This document shows, piece after piece, positions 32,485 to 44,300 of a DNA stretch of 64,000 bases; position 1 is the first letter of the stretch; every line of letters starts with the position of its first letter. Under the pieces are notes generated by a model, which did not search any database, was not told where the DNA came from, and worked only from the letters and a program-made list of their open reading frames with translations. The translations under genes were made by a program, and so were the position numbers. This DNA is from Filosporella fistucella (taxonomy: Eukaryota; Ascomycota; Leotiomycetes; Helotiales), in contig JAQJZZ010000018.1 of the NCBI GenBank assembly GCA_030077755.1, positions 868,001-932,000 of the forward strand, in the 5' to 3' direction.

Positions 32485-35400
32485 CGCACCTGCCGACGTT
32501 GCCGTACAAGCAGATCAGGACCGTAAAATTAAGACGTTCCTAAAATTCAACAAATAATACTGACGCAGAGATATTGAAAAGTGAGTGACGAAAACACAGT
32601 AACGAGTGACGCAGTAATGAACTTGCAGTAACGAGTGAGAAAACCCCCCCTGAGTATAACAAACAGTCCTTGCAATGTAGATGCTAAGGAGTCCAAGTTC
32701 TAGAAGGGGGATCCCAAACGTTTTATCATTTGGTCACCCCTTACTATCATACTCCCAATCCTCAGCTAGACGGCTGAATGTAACCCGGTCATGGGTGCCT
32801 TACTTTCAGAGCAAGACCTAGTATCCTAACTTCATCTCCGCAGGAACCGAACAAAGCTGTCACATTCAGAAGATAGTGACATACAACGGACTTGAATAAG
32901 GTTCAAGACACATTGCATAGTCGGCGCTGATCATGATATTTCTTTTTTGAAAATACACCGACTTGCATCCGACAGCCCCTTCTCCTTTTTCGTGGAAACA
33001 AACAACAATAAGGGAAATTGCGTTTCGATAGAGCAAAATGCCAACGTAGTCTAGATACAAGTAAAATCCGAAGAACAGTGAAAAATCCACCTAAAGTAAA
33101 TGAAGGGGAAAATGGTTGAGCATTTGAAATGATTGATGCTGACAAGAACCACTTCCTCTAGAGCTATCGCATAGCGCTCTGTGTTCACACAAGCACTAAT
33201 TCCACTTTCCAGTTCCATATTGGAACATGATGAGGATGATAAGCTATCATTCCATATAAGCCACCTCAGCTTCCTCATCCCAAACCTCGATTTTGCTGGA
33301 TGATTGCTTGAGATTTCATTTGAAGATGATGCGGTACTTGCCACTCGATTTCTTCAAATGAAGAACACTAGAAATATCTACGGAGGCGTAGCGCGCAAGT
33401 AGTGTTAGAGGAAAGACAAAAGAACACCTTGGACAGCCACAAACCCCCGCCTATTAGACTGTCAGATCTCGTCTGATTTATGTCTGTTACTCGAATTGAA
33501 AAATTGGAGTCAAGGGGAAATGTACGTGTACGTCTTGCTTTGGAAATTGGCTCTGGAACTGTCCTTATCCGCTGAGCCCCCAAAGCGCTCAATGGCCAAC
33601 TTGCCTGTCATCTGGTTTTGCATGTTGCATGTGGTTGATTGGAGTACTCGGGAAATCAAGGAGGCTCAGGTAACAAGTAGTGCCTGGAGAGTACCCTTGG
33701 ATCAGCTCAATTCTCGGGACAGTAATTCGAGGGACGGGAAACAGCCGGTATTGCATGCATTGGCTTGACCAGTACAATGGAACGGGTCAAGGCAGCCTTC
33801 TTGCAGCATAGACAACCCCACACGTTTTGCAACTCAAATGCTTAGCACGGGAGAGCTGTAGCGGTACTCCAATAATGCCATGTATCCCGTTTGGACAACC
33901 GGTCCTGCATCGAAGGCTTTCGAAGGGTGACCCTTTGGTCCATGAGTTCTCTCTGCTCTCGACTTCCAGCATCGAATATTTCGCTCCCTCGTCTCACTGC
34001 CAATTACTAGGAGTTCCTATTCACAAGTAGCATATATTAGCAAAATTCCAGAACGCAATGTGGGTAAGAAAAATTGGCATTTGGTGTAACCTACATGAGA
34101 GACAATTCTTGAACTGGTGTGATCTCAATTAGCTAGAGATACCCGCCTGCCGCTTTCCCGCGCCAAGCCTCATTCCGCCCCACCCCGCTCCTCCACAGTC
34201 GCACAGGTCCATGCCATGTATTCGTTTGAAGTGTCAACCTGCTCAAGCCAACATACTACCAAGCAGACCCTTTAATGAGCTGGCTCGGGTGGTACCTACT
34301 ACCAAGCCGAAAGACGATCGCTGTCTTACCATGGGGATGTATTATTTCTCGTACCTGGAGGGGACGGATCTAGATCTTGCCGATCCTTGCCCATGTTGAG
34401 CTGTACCTGACATAGCTTATGAAGCTAAGGCGGCGAATTCCATCTCAATATCCGTGGCGTTTAGGGCTCGAGAGATCTAACGGGAGCAGGTATGACAGCC
34501 GCCACTTGCGTGAGGGGCGAACAGAATTCGGACCCTATTCAAGATGAGCTACTTCGAGGCAAAAGGGGCTTGTGGTCCGTTGAGCTCCTCATAGACCCGC
34601 AAGAGGTGATGGGAGACTGTTTTTCGAGCTTGGGGCATGAGCTATCATGATTCCAGGGCTTACCTTGAGATCACACCGTTCAATATGTATCAAAAATACC
34701 TTACGAAAGCCTACATGCATGCACAAAGGTACGAAGGATGAGCTGCCCAAATGGACGGCGATTCCGTTGTTTCTACGGTGCAAGCTACCTTTCCACTGTG
34801 GCGACACAAGTGCTGTGTTCTTCTGCCCCAAGCAGATTCAGATGCTGAGGAACATGTACGTCAACGTTTCATAGATTCGTTGCTTTTTTGCCAAAACGAA
34901 TTTAGCTTGGAATCGCGGGTGTGGTGTATTTGTTCTGAGTCATGCACACGTCATACAGGTTTTTCTGTTCCACATTATCCCCCCACAAAGAGACCCTCAA
35001 AGTTAGAGAACATATCCTATTTCATTGACATAGCCTGAGCATAAAAGTTGAGACTTTAAGCTATACCTGGTAGACTTGACTCAAAACTAGAAGTGGAAGC
35101 AACTCATCTTCCCCATTAGTGCTCCATCAAGAGCTCATATTGGAGAGGAATTCAACGATCCCTTTCTCTTAACATAAAGTACTCGCTCCCGTACCCTGAA
35201 ATCAATGCCTATGGCTCCTGCAGTGGATACGCAAATCTCCTCGCAACGTCTCTCAGAGGATCTAACAAGGCTGTAGACGAGTTCCTGTCACTGTTATGTC
35301 TCAATTCTTTTAGCTCTTCATACGTATGTGGACTTCAGTTCCGTGCAGTTTAGAGAAACGAAAGAGGCCCCACGCTTCTTTGACCTTCTCTAATGCACAG

Positions 35401-36077
35401 GTTTTAGGGGGGCCTCTTTCGAGAACCAAACCTAGTGGCGAGTGATATACCCTTTGGAATGAACTCTCGATATTCTCATTGAGATTACTTCGGACACAAA
35501 GATCTACGGGATATAGAGTTGCATCTGGACTTGATCATTGAGAGCATAGTTGTTCCCCTAAGGTTCTGAACTTGATTTGGAGTGGCAGCTCAGCACAAAT
35601 GTTGAAATGGCCTACAGTAAGTGACAATCTAGAACTTCGGAAAGGGAAACAATAAAATTATCACCCAGCCCCCGTAATCTTTTGACACTTTCCTTTTTAG
35701 TTTCTGTGGAAGATCTGCGCGGGGAGGAGACTTAGAGCGGTATTGACCGTTCAAATGATTTTTGAGAAGCTTCTTCGTGACCATATCTCAACAACAGTTA
35801 GGTATTTGGAGGCAAAGGTCGCCCTAATATTCCAGTCAAGTTCTTCTCGGATTACCTTACTTGCTATCTACAAAGCCCTTTCCATGTGAAATCTTTTTCA
35901 GAGGCAGATTTGTGTCCACGTACGGACGACGAATTCCGGAATTGGAGGCCATTCCTACCAGGCATCAACACTAGAAGGGGGCGTTACTGTAATATCATTA
36001 TGGTTATTTTCGATTAAATTCCAGAATCAATTTCAGAAAATCTCCTTCTTTTCCTTGTCTTCCGCGTTTCTTCATGG
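32485..36077. other. Gene-poor region, 3.6 kb
   Basis: No protein family, splice-consistent gene, terminal repeat or RNA gene is recognised. Many short frames exist on both strands, none convincing. The first 160 bases are the promoter of the giant gene and hold a 13-bp direct repeat, CAGTAACGAGTGA, at 32597-32609 and 32636-32648. The rest could be regulatory, long noncoding or decayed sequence; I see no transposon signature. Confidence 0.45.
32597..32648. promoter_or_regulatory. 13-bp direct repeat upstream of the giant gene
   Basis: CAGTAACGAGTGA occurs exactly twice, 39 bp apart, 113-164 bp before the ATG of the giant repeat gene. A third partial copy (GAGTGACG) lies just before. It may be a regulatory element; no factor is suggested by the sequence. 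Confidence 0.35.
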
Positions 36078-36775
36078 TCATAAATTACTTCTGTAAGGCC
36101 TTGCACACAATTCCGCCAAGTGAACTTGCCCTGCAGCTAATTCGGATTTATATCTCAACGCTACGGTATTGATAATAGGGGGGCATGCTCTACCATATAT
36201 GGAACCTCGACTATCTGTTGATTCTCTAGCCAGTCGACTTGCATCACCTATGATGTGTAGAAACACGAATGCGCCAGCAAGCAAGAAAACCAGGACTGCA
36301 CGTCCAACACCAACCCCTGCAGCTATGTCGGAGTTGATATCATGGCTACCCCCGCTGCTTCCGCTTGTTGATACTACCGAGGATATTGTCGTCGTCGAGG
36401 TTGGGGCGATGTTGGCGCGGGAGTGGAACCAGGGTTTGGGATAAGTGATGAAGATGGTGCTGGACTCTATTGCAAAGCAGTAAATAGCCCGAGCATAAGG
36501 ATTAATTGGAGAGGGGGATCATTCACAGGACAAGACTGAAAGTCTGTAGATTGATATCGTATCTGGTTCCCAAGTGCATTAATCCCGCCACCATAGATTT
36601 TGAGACGGTATCTAAGACAACAACAATAGATGAGAGCACTTTGCTTGCAAATTCTGAGCCACAGGCGAATGTATACTGCCATGGGTATGCACCAAAATTT
36701 GTTGAAGCCATACATGTACAAGGCGTAGACAGTGTGAGCTACTTCTGTGGAACATGAAATGAACATGATGGGCAA
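36078..36775 (-). pseudogene. Probable remnant or mis-spliced Ser/Thr-rich single-pass membrane protein
   Basis: On the minus strand, one frame through about 36470-36078 encodes a Ser/Thr-rich stalk (APTSTTTISSVVSTSGSSGG), then Gly-rich IAAGVGVG and a hydrophobic membrane segment (AVLVFLLAGAFVFLHII), then a charged cytosolic tail to the stop at 36078. This is the usual layout of small fungal wall-sensor-like or secreted Cys-rich membrane proteins. Upstream, cysteine-containing pieces (for example YCCC and QSCPVN) lie in different frames between 36467 and 36775 and cannot be joined by good splice sites. Either the gene is decayed or exons remain unrecognised. Confidence 0.4.
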
Positions 36776-37861
36776 AACGATTGGTGGGCAGCACGCGGCA
36801 ATTATTTGTGTTAATGTTCTTACTAGGATTGAACTAGAGCATGCAGCTGTGTATCCTAAAGCACATATTCCAGGAGAGTAGTATTTGGTGATAGCGAACT
36901 AATAGTTCGAAGGCAAGCAAGATGAGGTTGTTTGCAGAGGTCATACAATTAGAAAAATAAAGCCAGCTGTTCCAGAGTGATAACTCAAATAGGTCATAGA
37001 AATAGAGGTTCAGCAACTGGGGGCTGGACTGAAGGTCACAGTAAGCAAATCTGCAGACAGATTGTCGTTATTGTATCGTTATGAGCAGTAAGACAAGTAA
37101 AGCAGACTAGAACATGGATTTCATCGGTGCAGTAAGCTAGATACCCAAACAGATTTCAAGGAAGTGTTTGGGATCTAACTCGAAGGACTAGAACCGTCCT
37201 AATAATGATGGGAGGGAGGGAATTCGCATAGTTTTACTCTTTTGAGCCCTATTGTATCTTGAGCCTGAAACACCCCTCAGCTATATGCATTTTATAGCTC
37301 CCCACCCCAAACAATCTACTCTTCACGAGAGCCCGTCTAGATTGGGTATATTAAGCCAGGGTGACGCGCAATTGGGTTCAGCGAGTGTAGATATGGAGTT
37401 GAAAGAAGTAGGTTGAGTAACAACCAGCGGAGGGGTTGTATGAGTGACAGACTAGATTATCTCTTTCTGAGATTGCAGTCTGCGTCGACAATGCATGGGT
37501 TTTTCATGACAGCTTCCTTTTCGATGACCAAGCTTCGTTTGGTCGCTGCCTGCCTCACAAGTGGTTTGTGTTACAACCTAAATTTTGTTGGTATTTAGGA
37601 AACGTGATGTACTGATTCCTGAAGGGCTGGCGTCCTTGATGAAAAATCCGTCTCGGATACAGCCTTATCCCTCCTAGATGTTTCTAGGTTATGAGTACTT
37701 TAAGCCTCTGCCACGCTATTGTGCCACACTATTGCACTGTTGAACCTGTGACTTACCGCTAACATTGATGTTGGGATGAAAACGAGCTTTACGACTTGTC
37801 TAGCATAAGGGCATCTTTCTTTCTAATCTATTAATGCAATGCCTTGTAAAATCAACTCCTT
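36776..37861. other. Intergenic, no gene seen
   Basis: About 1.1 kb without recognisable coding or RNA features, next to the 3' end of the editing-protein gene. Confidence 0.45.
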
Positions 37862-38882
37862 TCAAATCACCTTGTATGATACTCTACTTGTCCCCTTTGA
37901 CCTTGAGATTTTCCTCACTTCTATCTTCCCAACTTTGCTACAATCACTCTAAAAACCCATCAGTACCCGATAATGTTTCGCGCGAGGATTTTCCAGTGAC
38001 CAGGAATTTAAGCTTCTTGAAGAGTTTCCGAAAGTTCAAAAGAGACAATTGACCTACCACATGTGTGCCTCCACAAGGATAACTTCCCATTCCCTCCATT
38101 TCCACCACTCTTCCTAGAACCTCTCCTTCTGGTAACACAAAGTCATCCGCTCCAGTACACTTTGCTTTTAACTCTTCCAGCGGCCAGTAATGGATATTCA
38201 CAGCGGCTGCACTCTTCACAAATTCATCAGTCTTGGCTTGAATAGCAGCTTTGTGCTTTCCGTCTATGAGGCCGCCAAACTCCACAGCTGCTGAGTCTGG
38301 ATAATGGGAAGCCTTTGATTCCTGCAACTGGGGTAAAACGCCTTCACGACTGAGCTGATTGATAGCAAACCCCAGAACGTGGCCTGCCGTATGCAATCTT
38401 GAATAGAGGTCCCGTTTCTCTGCATCGATGTTCTGGACAATTTTCTCGCCAGGCTGGAATTTTCTCGACTCCGAAGAATCAAAGTGTCCAAAATGAAGGA
38501 TCTGTCCGCCAATAGCTGGATGCCGTACTGATCGAACTTCGAAAACAATAGGCTTTTCAGTTGCGACTGAGGAAATAGTTCCACTGCACCTAATTAGCAC
38601 CATACCTCATCAAAATTCTTCAAAGCGACCATGTTGAAATCTCCTTGGTGGTTCACAAAAGGGAAGAAAGAGAAAAGCTGCATACGTGTCTGTCGGCTGA
38701 CCACCACCTTGAACGTAAAAAATTGTTTCATCAGTGGTGAGCACATGATCTTCTGTCGCATCCTTGACAAGAGATCGGTCCTCCTCTGATAGTGAAGAGA
38801 CGGGACATAAGGACACGACCTTGCTAGAGTATTGCCTAATCTCTTGTTGATCCTGGTATACTAGTTTTGTTCGGTCTGCCAT
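37862..38882 (-). CDS. Free-standing alanyl-tRNA editing protein (AlaX-like)
   Basis: Trans-editing hydrolase of the AlaRS/ThrRS second-additional-domain family, which removes wrongly attached Ser or Gly from tRNA(Ala). Three exons, 38686-38882, 38058-38583 and 37862-37948, sum to 270 codons (269 aa). The zinc/catalytic motifs are present: RLHTAGHVLG (HxxxH) and PCGGTHV (CxxxH). Splicing the first intron gives the family motif YVQGGGQPTDTGTISS. Splicing the second, 109 nt long, joins GGTHV to the expected tail KVGKIEVRKISRSKGTSRVS. Reading straight through the second intron instead would give an unrelated 38-residue tail stopping at 37944, so a simple ORF call would mis-annotate the C-terminus. 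There is no obvious mitochondrial targeting peptide, so cytosolic action is likely. Confidence 0.92.
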
Positions 38883-39826
38883 CTATAGATTTGACAATTA
38901 GCAAAGCACTGCTGTACTGAGTTCGTACGTAGTAAATCGGTTCCGGACTTACTCTTACTGTAGATTGTCAAGATAGTATTAATCTATGTTCTGCGTGCAT
39001 GAGCAAGGGGGCAACAAGGGACAGGTGTTCAAACAAAGATTGTTGCTCTTGGCATGTATCAAGTTGCTTGCAAGAAACCATAGAGCACCGCCAGTGCAAG
39101 AATATTGGAGTTGAGTGTTGGGTACAACCGGGTACTGGGGATGAATGACTCAGCAAGCTACCTACTCAAACGTCGTCGAAATGCCACTATTCTGAAAGTG
39201 GGATGGAGCGAGAGTTAACTTACATGGGGAAAATTGACCACATAATTCAAACACTGTTAGAACACAACAGTCTGAGTAGATTCATATATGATCTCTCTTT
39301 CGGCTCTATAGAGCATTCGTTTCTCATATATACTTTTATTGGATTACATCACGTGTATATCTCCTTTGTCAGTTTACGGTTAGCGCGTCGGCAAGCCTGG
39401 AGGCTTTTTTTGAGCCTCAATTGAACGCTCCTCATCATCCTCGCATCACATTGTCCCCCCCACAATTCGCAACATCGGCTGCCACTCCACCTGGTAATCA
39501 AGCTACGTACCGCCGACTCAATCTGCATACAACCTCCAACTCCAAACCTCAGCTCCATCTCGATTTTTTTTCCTCCCTCCATTGTGTCGAAGGGAGTGTA
39601 GCCTATATCGTTAGTCGCATCACCAAGTTGGCCGTTGTCTGTGCCATTCACCATCGACTGTTGTGGTGACCGGGAGAGCATCGCGCACACCTGGAATCGA
39701 CCCAGGCCTTCGCCTTATAGATGGAAAAGACGTTCGCAGCACTCCAACAAGGAAAAACGTGAATGCGCATCGTTCCAATAAACCGCGCTTTGAAGTTCGG
39801 CGTAGACCGCGCTCTTGCAAATCGGG
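38883..39826. other. Divergent promoter region of the editing protein and SPT20
   Basis: A 944-bp interval between diverging genes. Open frames at 39349-39690 and 39663-40008 lack motifs and overlap the SPT20 leader or first exon in other frames. Pyrimidine-rich stretches near 39420-39600 fit a 5' leader. Confidence 0.5.
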
Positions 39827-42737
39827 ATGGCCCCTTCTGCGACGACAACGCAGGCTCTCCCATCTAAAATGAAGCGCCCCGGTGTCCAAACAAACGGCCT
39901 GAATTCCTCGACTTCCTCTCCGTCGCCATCAATGTCTGCCAGCAGACTGCCTTCTGCTGCAAAGTATCCTCCAAATACGAGCGCAAGTAATGGCTTTGGG
40001 AACACCAACGGGTCTAGATCGGCCAGCCGTGTTAGACGCGATGCGCCTCCACAGCTTCTTGGGAGAGGTCAGAGAAACAGCAGTGTGGGATTGCGATCAG
40101 CGAGTATATTGGGGGAATCGGCAGTAGCACAGATGTCAGAGCCGCAGCCCTACGGTGCGTGTGTTCCTTGGGTGATGGTTCAGCTGCTAATTGTGCTCAG
40201 TCAAATCCGACGAATATATCCTTAAAAAGTACCGTGGCAACCCACCGTCCCTTGTAGTCCATTTGCACCCAACACATTTCAGGTTCGATCAACAAGAGGG
40301 CAGTTTCACATACAAGTCTCCCATGAAGATGGTTCTCGAGCATTTCCGGCAGCGGACTGTACCTCATGACCTCATAGAATTCATGCCCGACGTTCCAATA
40401 TATGAAGGCTGTATGATCGTTCAAATTTATGATCACAAGTCTTCTGCCCCCTCACCGGGAGTTACGAAAGCTGCAACTGATACTAGCAAAGCGTTGCTGC
40501 CATTTTCGGTTCACAATTACAATGCATACTTGACTCCGTCGTCATATGTACCTTATCCACTGCAAAACTCTAATACTGGAAAAAGGAAAGTAGAGGAGAC
40601 AGAAGACACCAAACCAAAGACTACCGAACAAAAGGACAAGGAGAACATGCCCGCTCCAGGTTTACCAACTGATGGGCAACGAGGAAAAGCTGCATCTTTA
40701 CCAAAGAAACCAAAAATTACAACCATTGTGCTCCACCCAACACCTCTCAGTAACCATGTAGATCTCGCAAACAAAGCTGCAGAGGGTCGTGTGAATACTG
40801 ACGCACCGAGAGACGGTCGTCAAGACGGTCCACTATCTGCAACTGTGCCGCCGACGCCAACAACTGGAATCCCTTCAACCCCTTCAACAAATATGGCTCC
40901 TCCTGCAAAGCGAGTGAAGAAAGCAAAGGCGGAATTGGATAGCAGTAATATTTATGCTGCGGAATCTCACATAACAATTGCAACCACTGCTCCACTCATT
41001 CTGGATCCAGTCAGCAGCGTAGCAGAAAATGCTCGACTTCTACAAACATTGGCACATCCCATGCATTCCGAGAGACCGCCTGCGCCAAAGACTCGGAAGA
41101 GAACTGTCGCGGAGATGGAAGCAGACGAGGCTTTGGCAGCAGAACAAGAGCGCTACATGCTCATTCTTGATGAGCGCCTGTCTTCCAATATAGCTGGGGC
41201 ACAAGGAAGTGCTAATCCGACCGGTGGTGATGGTCAAGCTGGCGGCGTATCATTCGAACCCCGCTTTGAGAGATTCAAGGTCATAGAGAATATCAAAGCT
41301 GCTCAAGAAGAGACTAAGAAGGCAGAAAAGTTACGCCGTGAAGAAGCCGATCGAAAACAGCGGCAAGACCAGGAGAGAAATAAGCTACGAGATGAGGCTG
41401 AGAAACGAGAGCAAGATAAAGTGCGAACCCAGACAATGCAACAAGCAGCTGCTGCTAGGGCTCAGCAAGAGAATGCTCGTCGACAAATGGCTGCACAAGC
41501 CCAGCAGAACCATCAGGGTACTCCAACTCAGGCACAAGCTCCCCATGCTCATCCTCAAGCCAGTGCAGCGAACAATATGGCAACACAACCCCAACGATTT
41601 CACCAGCAACAAGTCTCACAAGCTCAAACATCATCTCCGATCGCTCGTAACGGCACTCCTCAAAGCCATTCTTCTCCTACAGTAAATAATATGGGCAATG
41701 TTCCTATGCAACATTCTACCTCGAGTATGGGCGGGAGTCCACCACGTCCTGGCTCTGTCGTTCATCAAAACCACACCCAAATGGGTGCTCCAACTGGCCA
41801 TGTTATGACCACACAGAGGAGTCAACAGAGCCATGCTGGCACTCCACGTTTGCCAAATTCCACGCCTAATGTTGTATCTACGCCGTTGAATCGCCAGATG
41901 AGCCAGACCCCACGGATGAGCCAGGGAAGTCCAATGCAAGGTCCAATGGCTCCCACAGCACAAATGCCAATGATGAACGGTCAGCAAATGCAGATGACAC
42001 CACAACAACAACAAATGCTCCAACAGCAAAGATTGCAGCAGATGATGCGTAATCAGCAAATCCAACAACAACAACAGGCACAGGCTCAGGGAATGGTTGG
42101 GATGACACCCGGCGGGCACCAAATGAGCCCTCAACAGATGGCTCAAGCTCAGCAGCTATTCCGCCAGCAGCAACAAGTTGCGCAACAGCAAGGTATGGTA
42201 GGTGGAGGGCAAAACTATGCGGCAGCGGCCATGGCCATGGCTGCTCAGCAACGTAATGCGGGTCTTCCTCCGAACATGAACCAGAACTTTATGAACGGCG
42301 GGGGTGTACCGAATATGCAACAAATGAGCATGCAACAAATGCAACAAATTCAGCAGATGCAGATGCGACAAGCCCAAGCTCACGCTGCGCAAGTGGCTCA
42401 ACAGGCTCAACAGCAACACCATCCCGAACAACAATCAATGAATCCTCAGCAACAAGTATTCCATCAGCAGGTCATGCAAATCGCAAGTCAACTGTACAAT
42501 ACACAACGGCTGGCAATGGCTCCAAACTATCCTGGGGGAAACATCCCACCGGAAGTCGACCGGCAATTGAAAGCTAGATGCCAGCAAAATGCTACAGCGC
42601 AGTTGAGCCAGTCAATGAGAAGACGGCAACAGCAGATGATGGCGGCTCAAGGAGGCATGCAACAAAATATGATGAGTGGGATGAGTGGTATGAATGGGAT
42701 AAACGGCATGAACGGGATGAATGGGGGCGGCATGTAG
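39827..42737 (+). CDS. SPT20: SAGA complex subunit Spt20
   Basis: Structural subunit of the SAGA transcription coactivator in the nucleus. Two exons, 39827-40154 and 40201-42737, sum to 955 codons (954 aa). The 46-nt intron joins PQPY to VKSDEYILKKYRGNPPSL. The Spt20 domain follows (HLHPTHFRFDQQEGSFTYKS, then VLEHFRQRTVPHDLIEFMP and PIYEGCMIVQIYDHKS, about residues 110-205). A charged coiled-coil segment (about 490-560: EETKKAEKLRREEADRKQRQ) precedes a very long Gln/Met/Pro-rich tail ending in Met/Asn/Gly repeats (GMSGMNGINGMNGMNGGGM). I chose ATG 39827; an in-frame upstream extension has no ATG. Low-complexity tails of this kind are usual in fungal Spt20. Confidence 0.93.
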
Positions 42738-43083
42738 GATAAGGTATAAGTGTTTGACGGCGTTACAAATGGTAGCTGCGGCAGATTTAGTGCAACGATT
42801 CGGCGTTAATCAGGGAAGGGGGCATAGCAGGAAGAATCCTGTGATTTGGGTATAGCGCACTGATTGTTATGAGTTCCGGATCCTGCAAATGTCGGGCGAC
42901 GGCGCATGGCGTAAAGATTCAACTTTGTATTGTTACGAGAGGCTGGGCCCAGGTTCCATATGGGGCTTCCTCATATAGTGTAAAAACATGCCTTAGTTGT
43001 ATATCGGTCGTTAAATCGATCTTGCAAGCAATTATGTACCAATTTCGCGTGATGCTTGCAATTACTAGTCTACAGTACAATCT
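42738..43083. other. Intergenic, no gene seen
   Basis: A 346-bp convergent interval between the SPT20 stop and the stop of the EMI1-like gene. Nothing is recognised beyond the two 3' flanks. Confidence 0.5.
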
Positions 43084-43761
43084 CTAACCCATACTCCCAT
43101 CCACCTTCCCATAACGATACTCTCGCTCCTTCTTCCTCCATTCGTCATCACTTCCATCAAATTCCTCATATGGAGCACTAAACGCCTCACCCCACTCCAT
43201 TTTCTTGTCTCTACTCTTCCATACGTCCTCACTACTCTCCTTGGCATACTTGGTATTCTCTCTTGTTCTGTAATGCTCTCGAATGGCCTTTGCTTTCTGT
43301 TCATCCCCAAAGCCTCTTGTCCGCATGCAAAACCAGAAATTATTCCAGTTATCTGAACACGATTTCAAGTTTCCATAGCGGTATAGATCATTAAATCGTC
43401 CGCCGAAAGAATTGCAGTAAAACGCTTCGTCGAAGGCGGTCCGACAGCTCATAGTTGTGGGAAGCAGTTGTTCGGATAGAGGAGTGTTTGGTGATGTTGT
43501 TGATGGGGATTGCGAGGAGGGCGAGGGGGAGGTCGTGGTAGGGGGTGATCGAGTTACTCGATTGTATTTTCTACTACTTGCATGTATATCTGCATCTAGT
43601 TCTTTTAGGAAAGATTGGAGCTCTTTTTCTGCGACTTCATCTCGGGAGAGCGGCGGCGGAGGGGGTAAAGGGGAATCAGGAACATGTTCTGTTTTGTTTT
43701 GCTGGGCTGTATGTTCATCACTATTTGGAGAAGCGGCAGCAGTTGTCCAAAGCCAGCCCAT
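43084..43761 (-). CDS. EMI1: EMI1-like twin CX9C protein (DUF3128)
   Basis: Small protein with two CX9C motifs, CRTAFDEAFYC and CSDNWNNFWFC, separated by about 21 residues (around 107-150 of 225). This is the coiled-coil-helix layout of intermembrane-space proteins imported by the Mia40 relay and matches the DUF3128 family of yeast Emi1, needed for mitochondrial respiration and early meiotic induction. The N-terminal 100 residues are Pro/Ser/Thr-rich and probably disordered. The C-terminal 60 residues are charged (WRKKEREYRYGK). One exon, read from the first ATG. The family assignment rests on the Cys motifs and the RFNDLYRYGNLKSCSDNWNN block. Confidence 0.85.
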   Translation of the reverse strand: MGWLWTTAAASPNSDEHTAQQNKTEHVPDSPLPPPPPLSRDEVAEKELQSFLKELDADIHASSRKYNRVTRSPPTTTSPSPSSQSPSTTSPNTPLSEQLLPTTMSCRTAFDEAFYCNSFGGRFNDLYRYGNLKSCSDNWNNFWFCMRTRGFGDEQKAKAIREHYRTRENTKYAKESSEDVWKSRDKKMEWGEAFSAPYEEFDGSDDEWRKKEREYRYGKVDGSMG

Positions 43762-44300
43762 GCTGAAAGGTAATTGATCGCAAGTTCGAATGGAAGATAT
43801 ATGTGTTTGAGTACCAGGAGATGAACAGGTTGATGCACGTTAGACAAGGCTGAGTGTGGAGGATGTTGTTCAAAGTTTCATGCACCCATGCAGGGGAGTA
43901 GCTTCAAGCCTTTTCTTCCGTCTATCCCCAGCCTCGCCTAAGTGATCCTCCAATTTACTTGGGAGATGACCTCATACGGTACAGCCTTGAGCTGGAGAAC
44001 AAGGAGGTGTCAAGCTACTGAGTAGACCCCAGCGTGTCGGGTGCAATCTGCAGTTTATAATCTGCCATCAATAATCAAAATCCGTCCTCAGTCCACCACG
44101 ATTATGCATCTACACTGACATCCTGCCGAAAAACAATACCTCTACCGAACAAGTTGTGACTTGCCTTCCTCATCACGCCAGTCAAGTGCTTTTCAAACAA
44201 TAATCCCGACCTGTTTCGTCCCAGACCATTGCTATTTCGACATACCATGACAAGAACAACTTGATCGGCCCAGAAAGGCGCTCAGAATTCATTCGCGACA
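43762..44300. other. Divergent promoter region of EMI1-like and YME2
   Basis: A 539-bp interval between two diverging genes whose products both act in mitochondria. No conserved element was recognised. A frame at 44261-44446 overlaps the first exon of YME2 and is a shadow. Confidence 0.5.
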
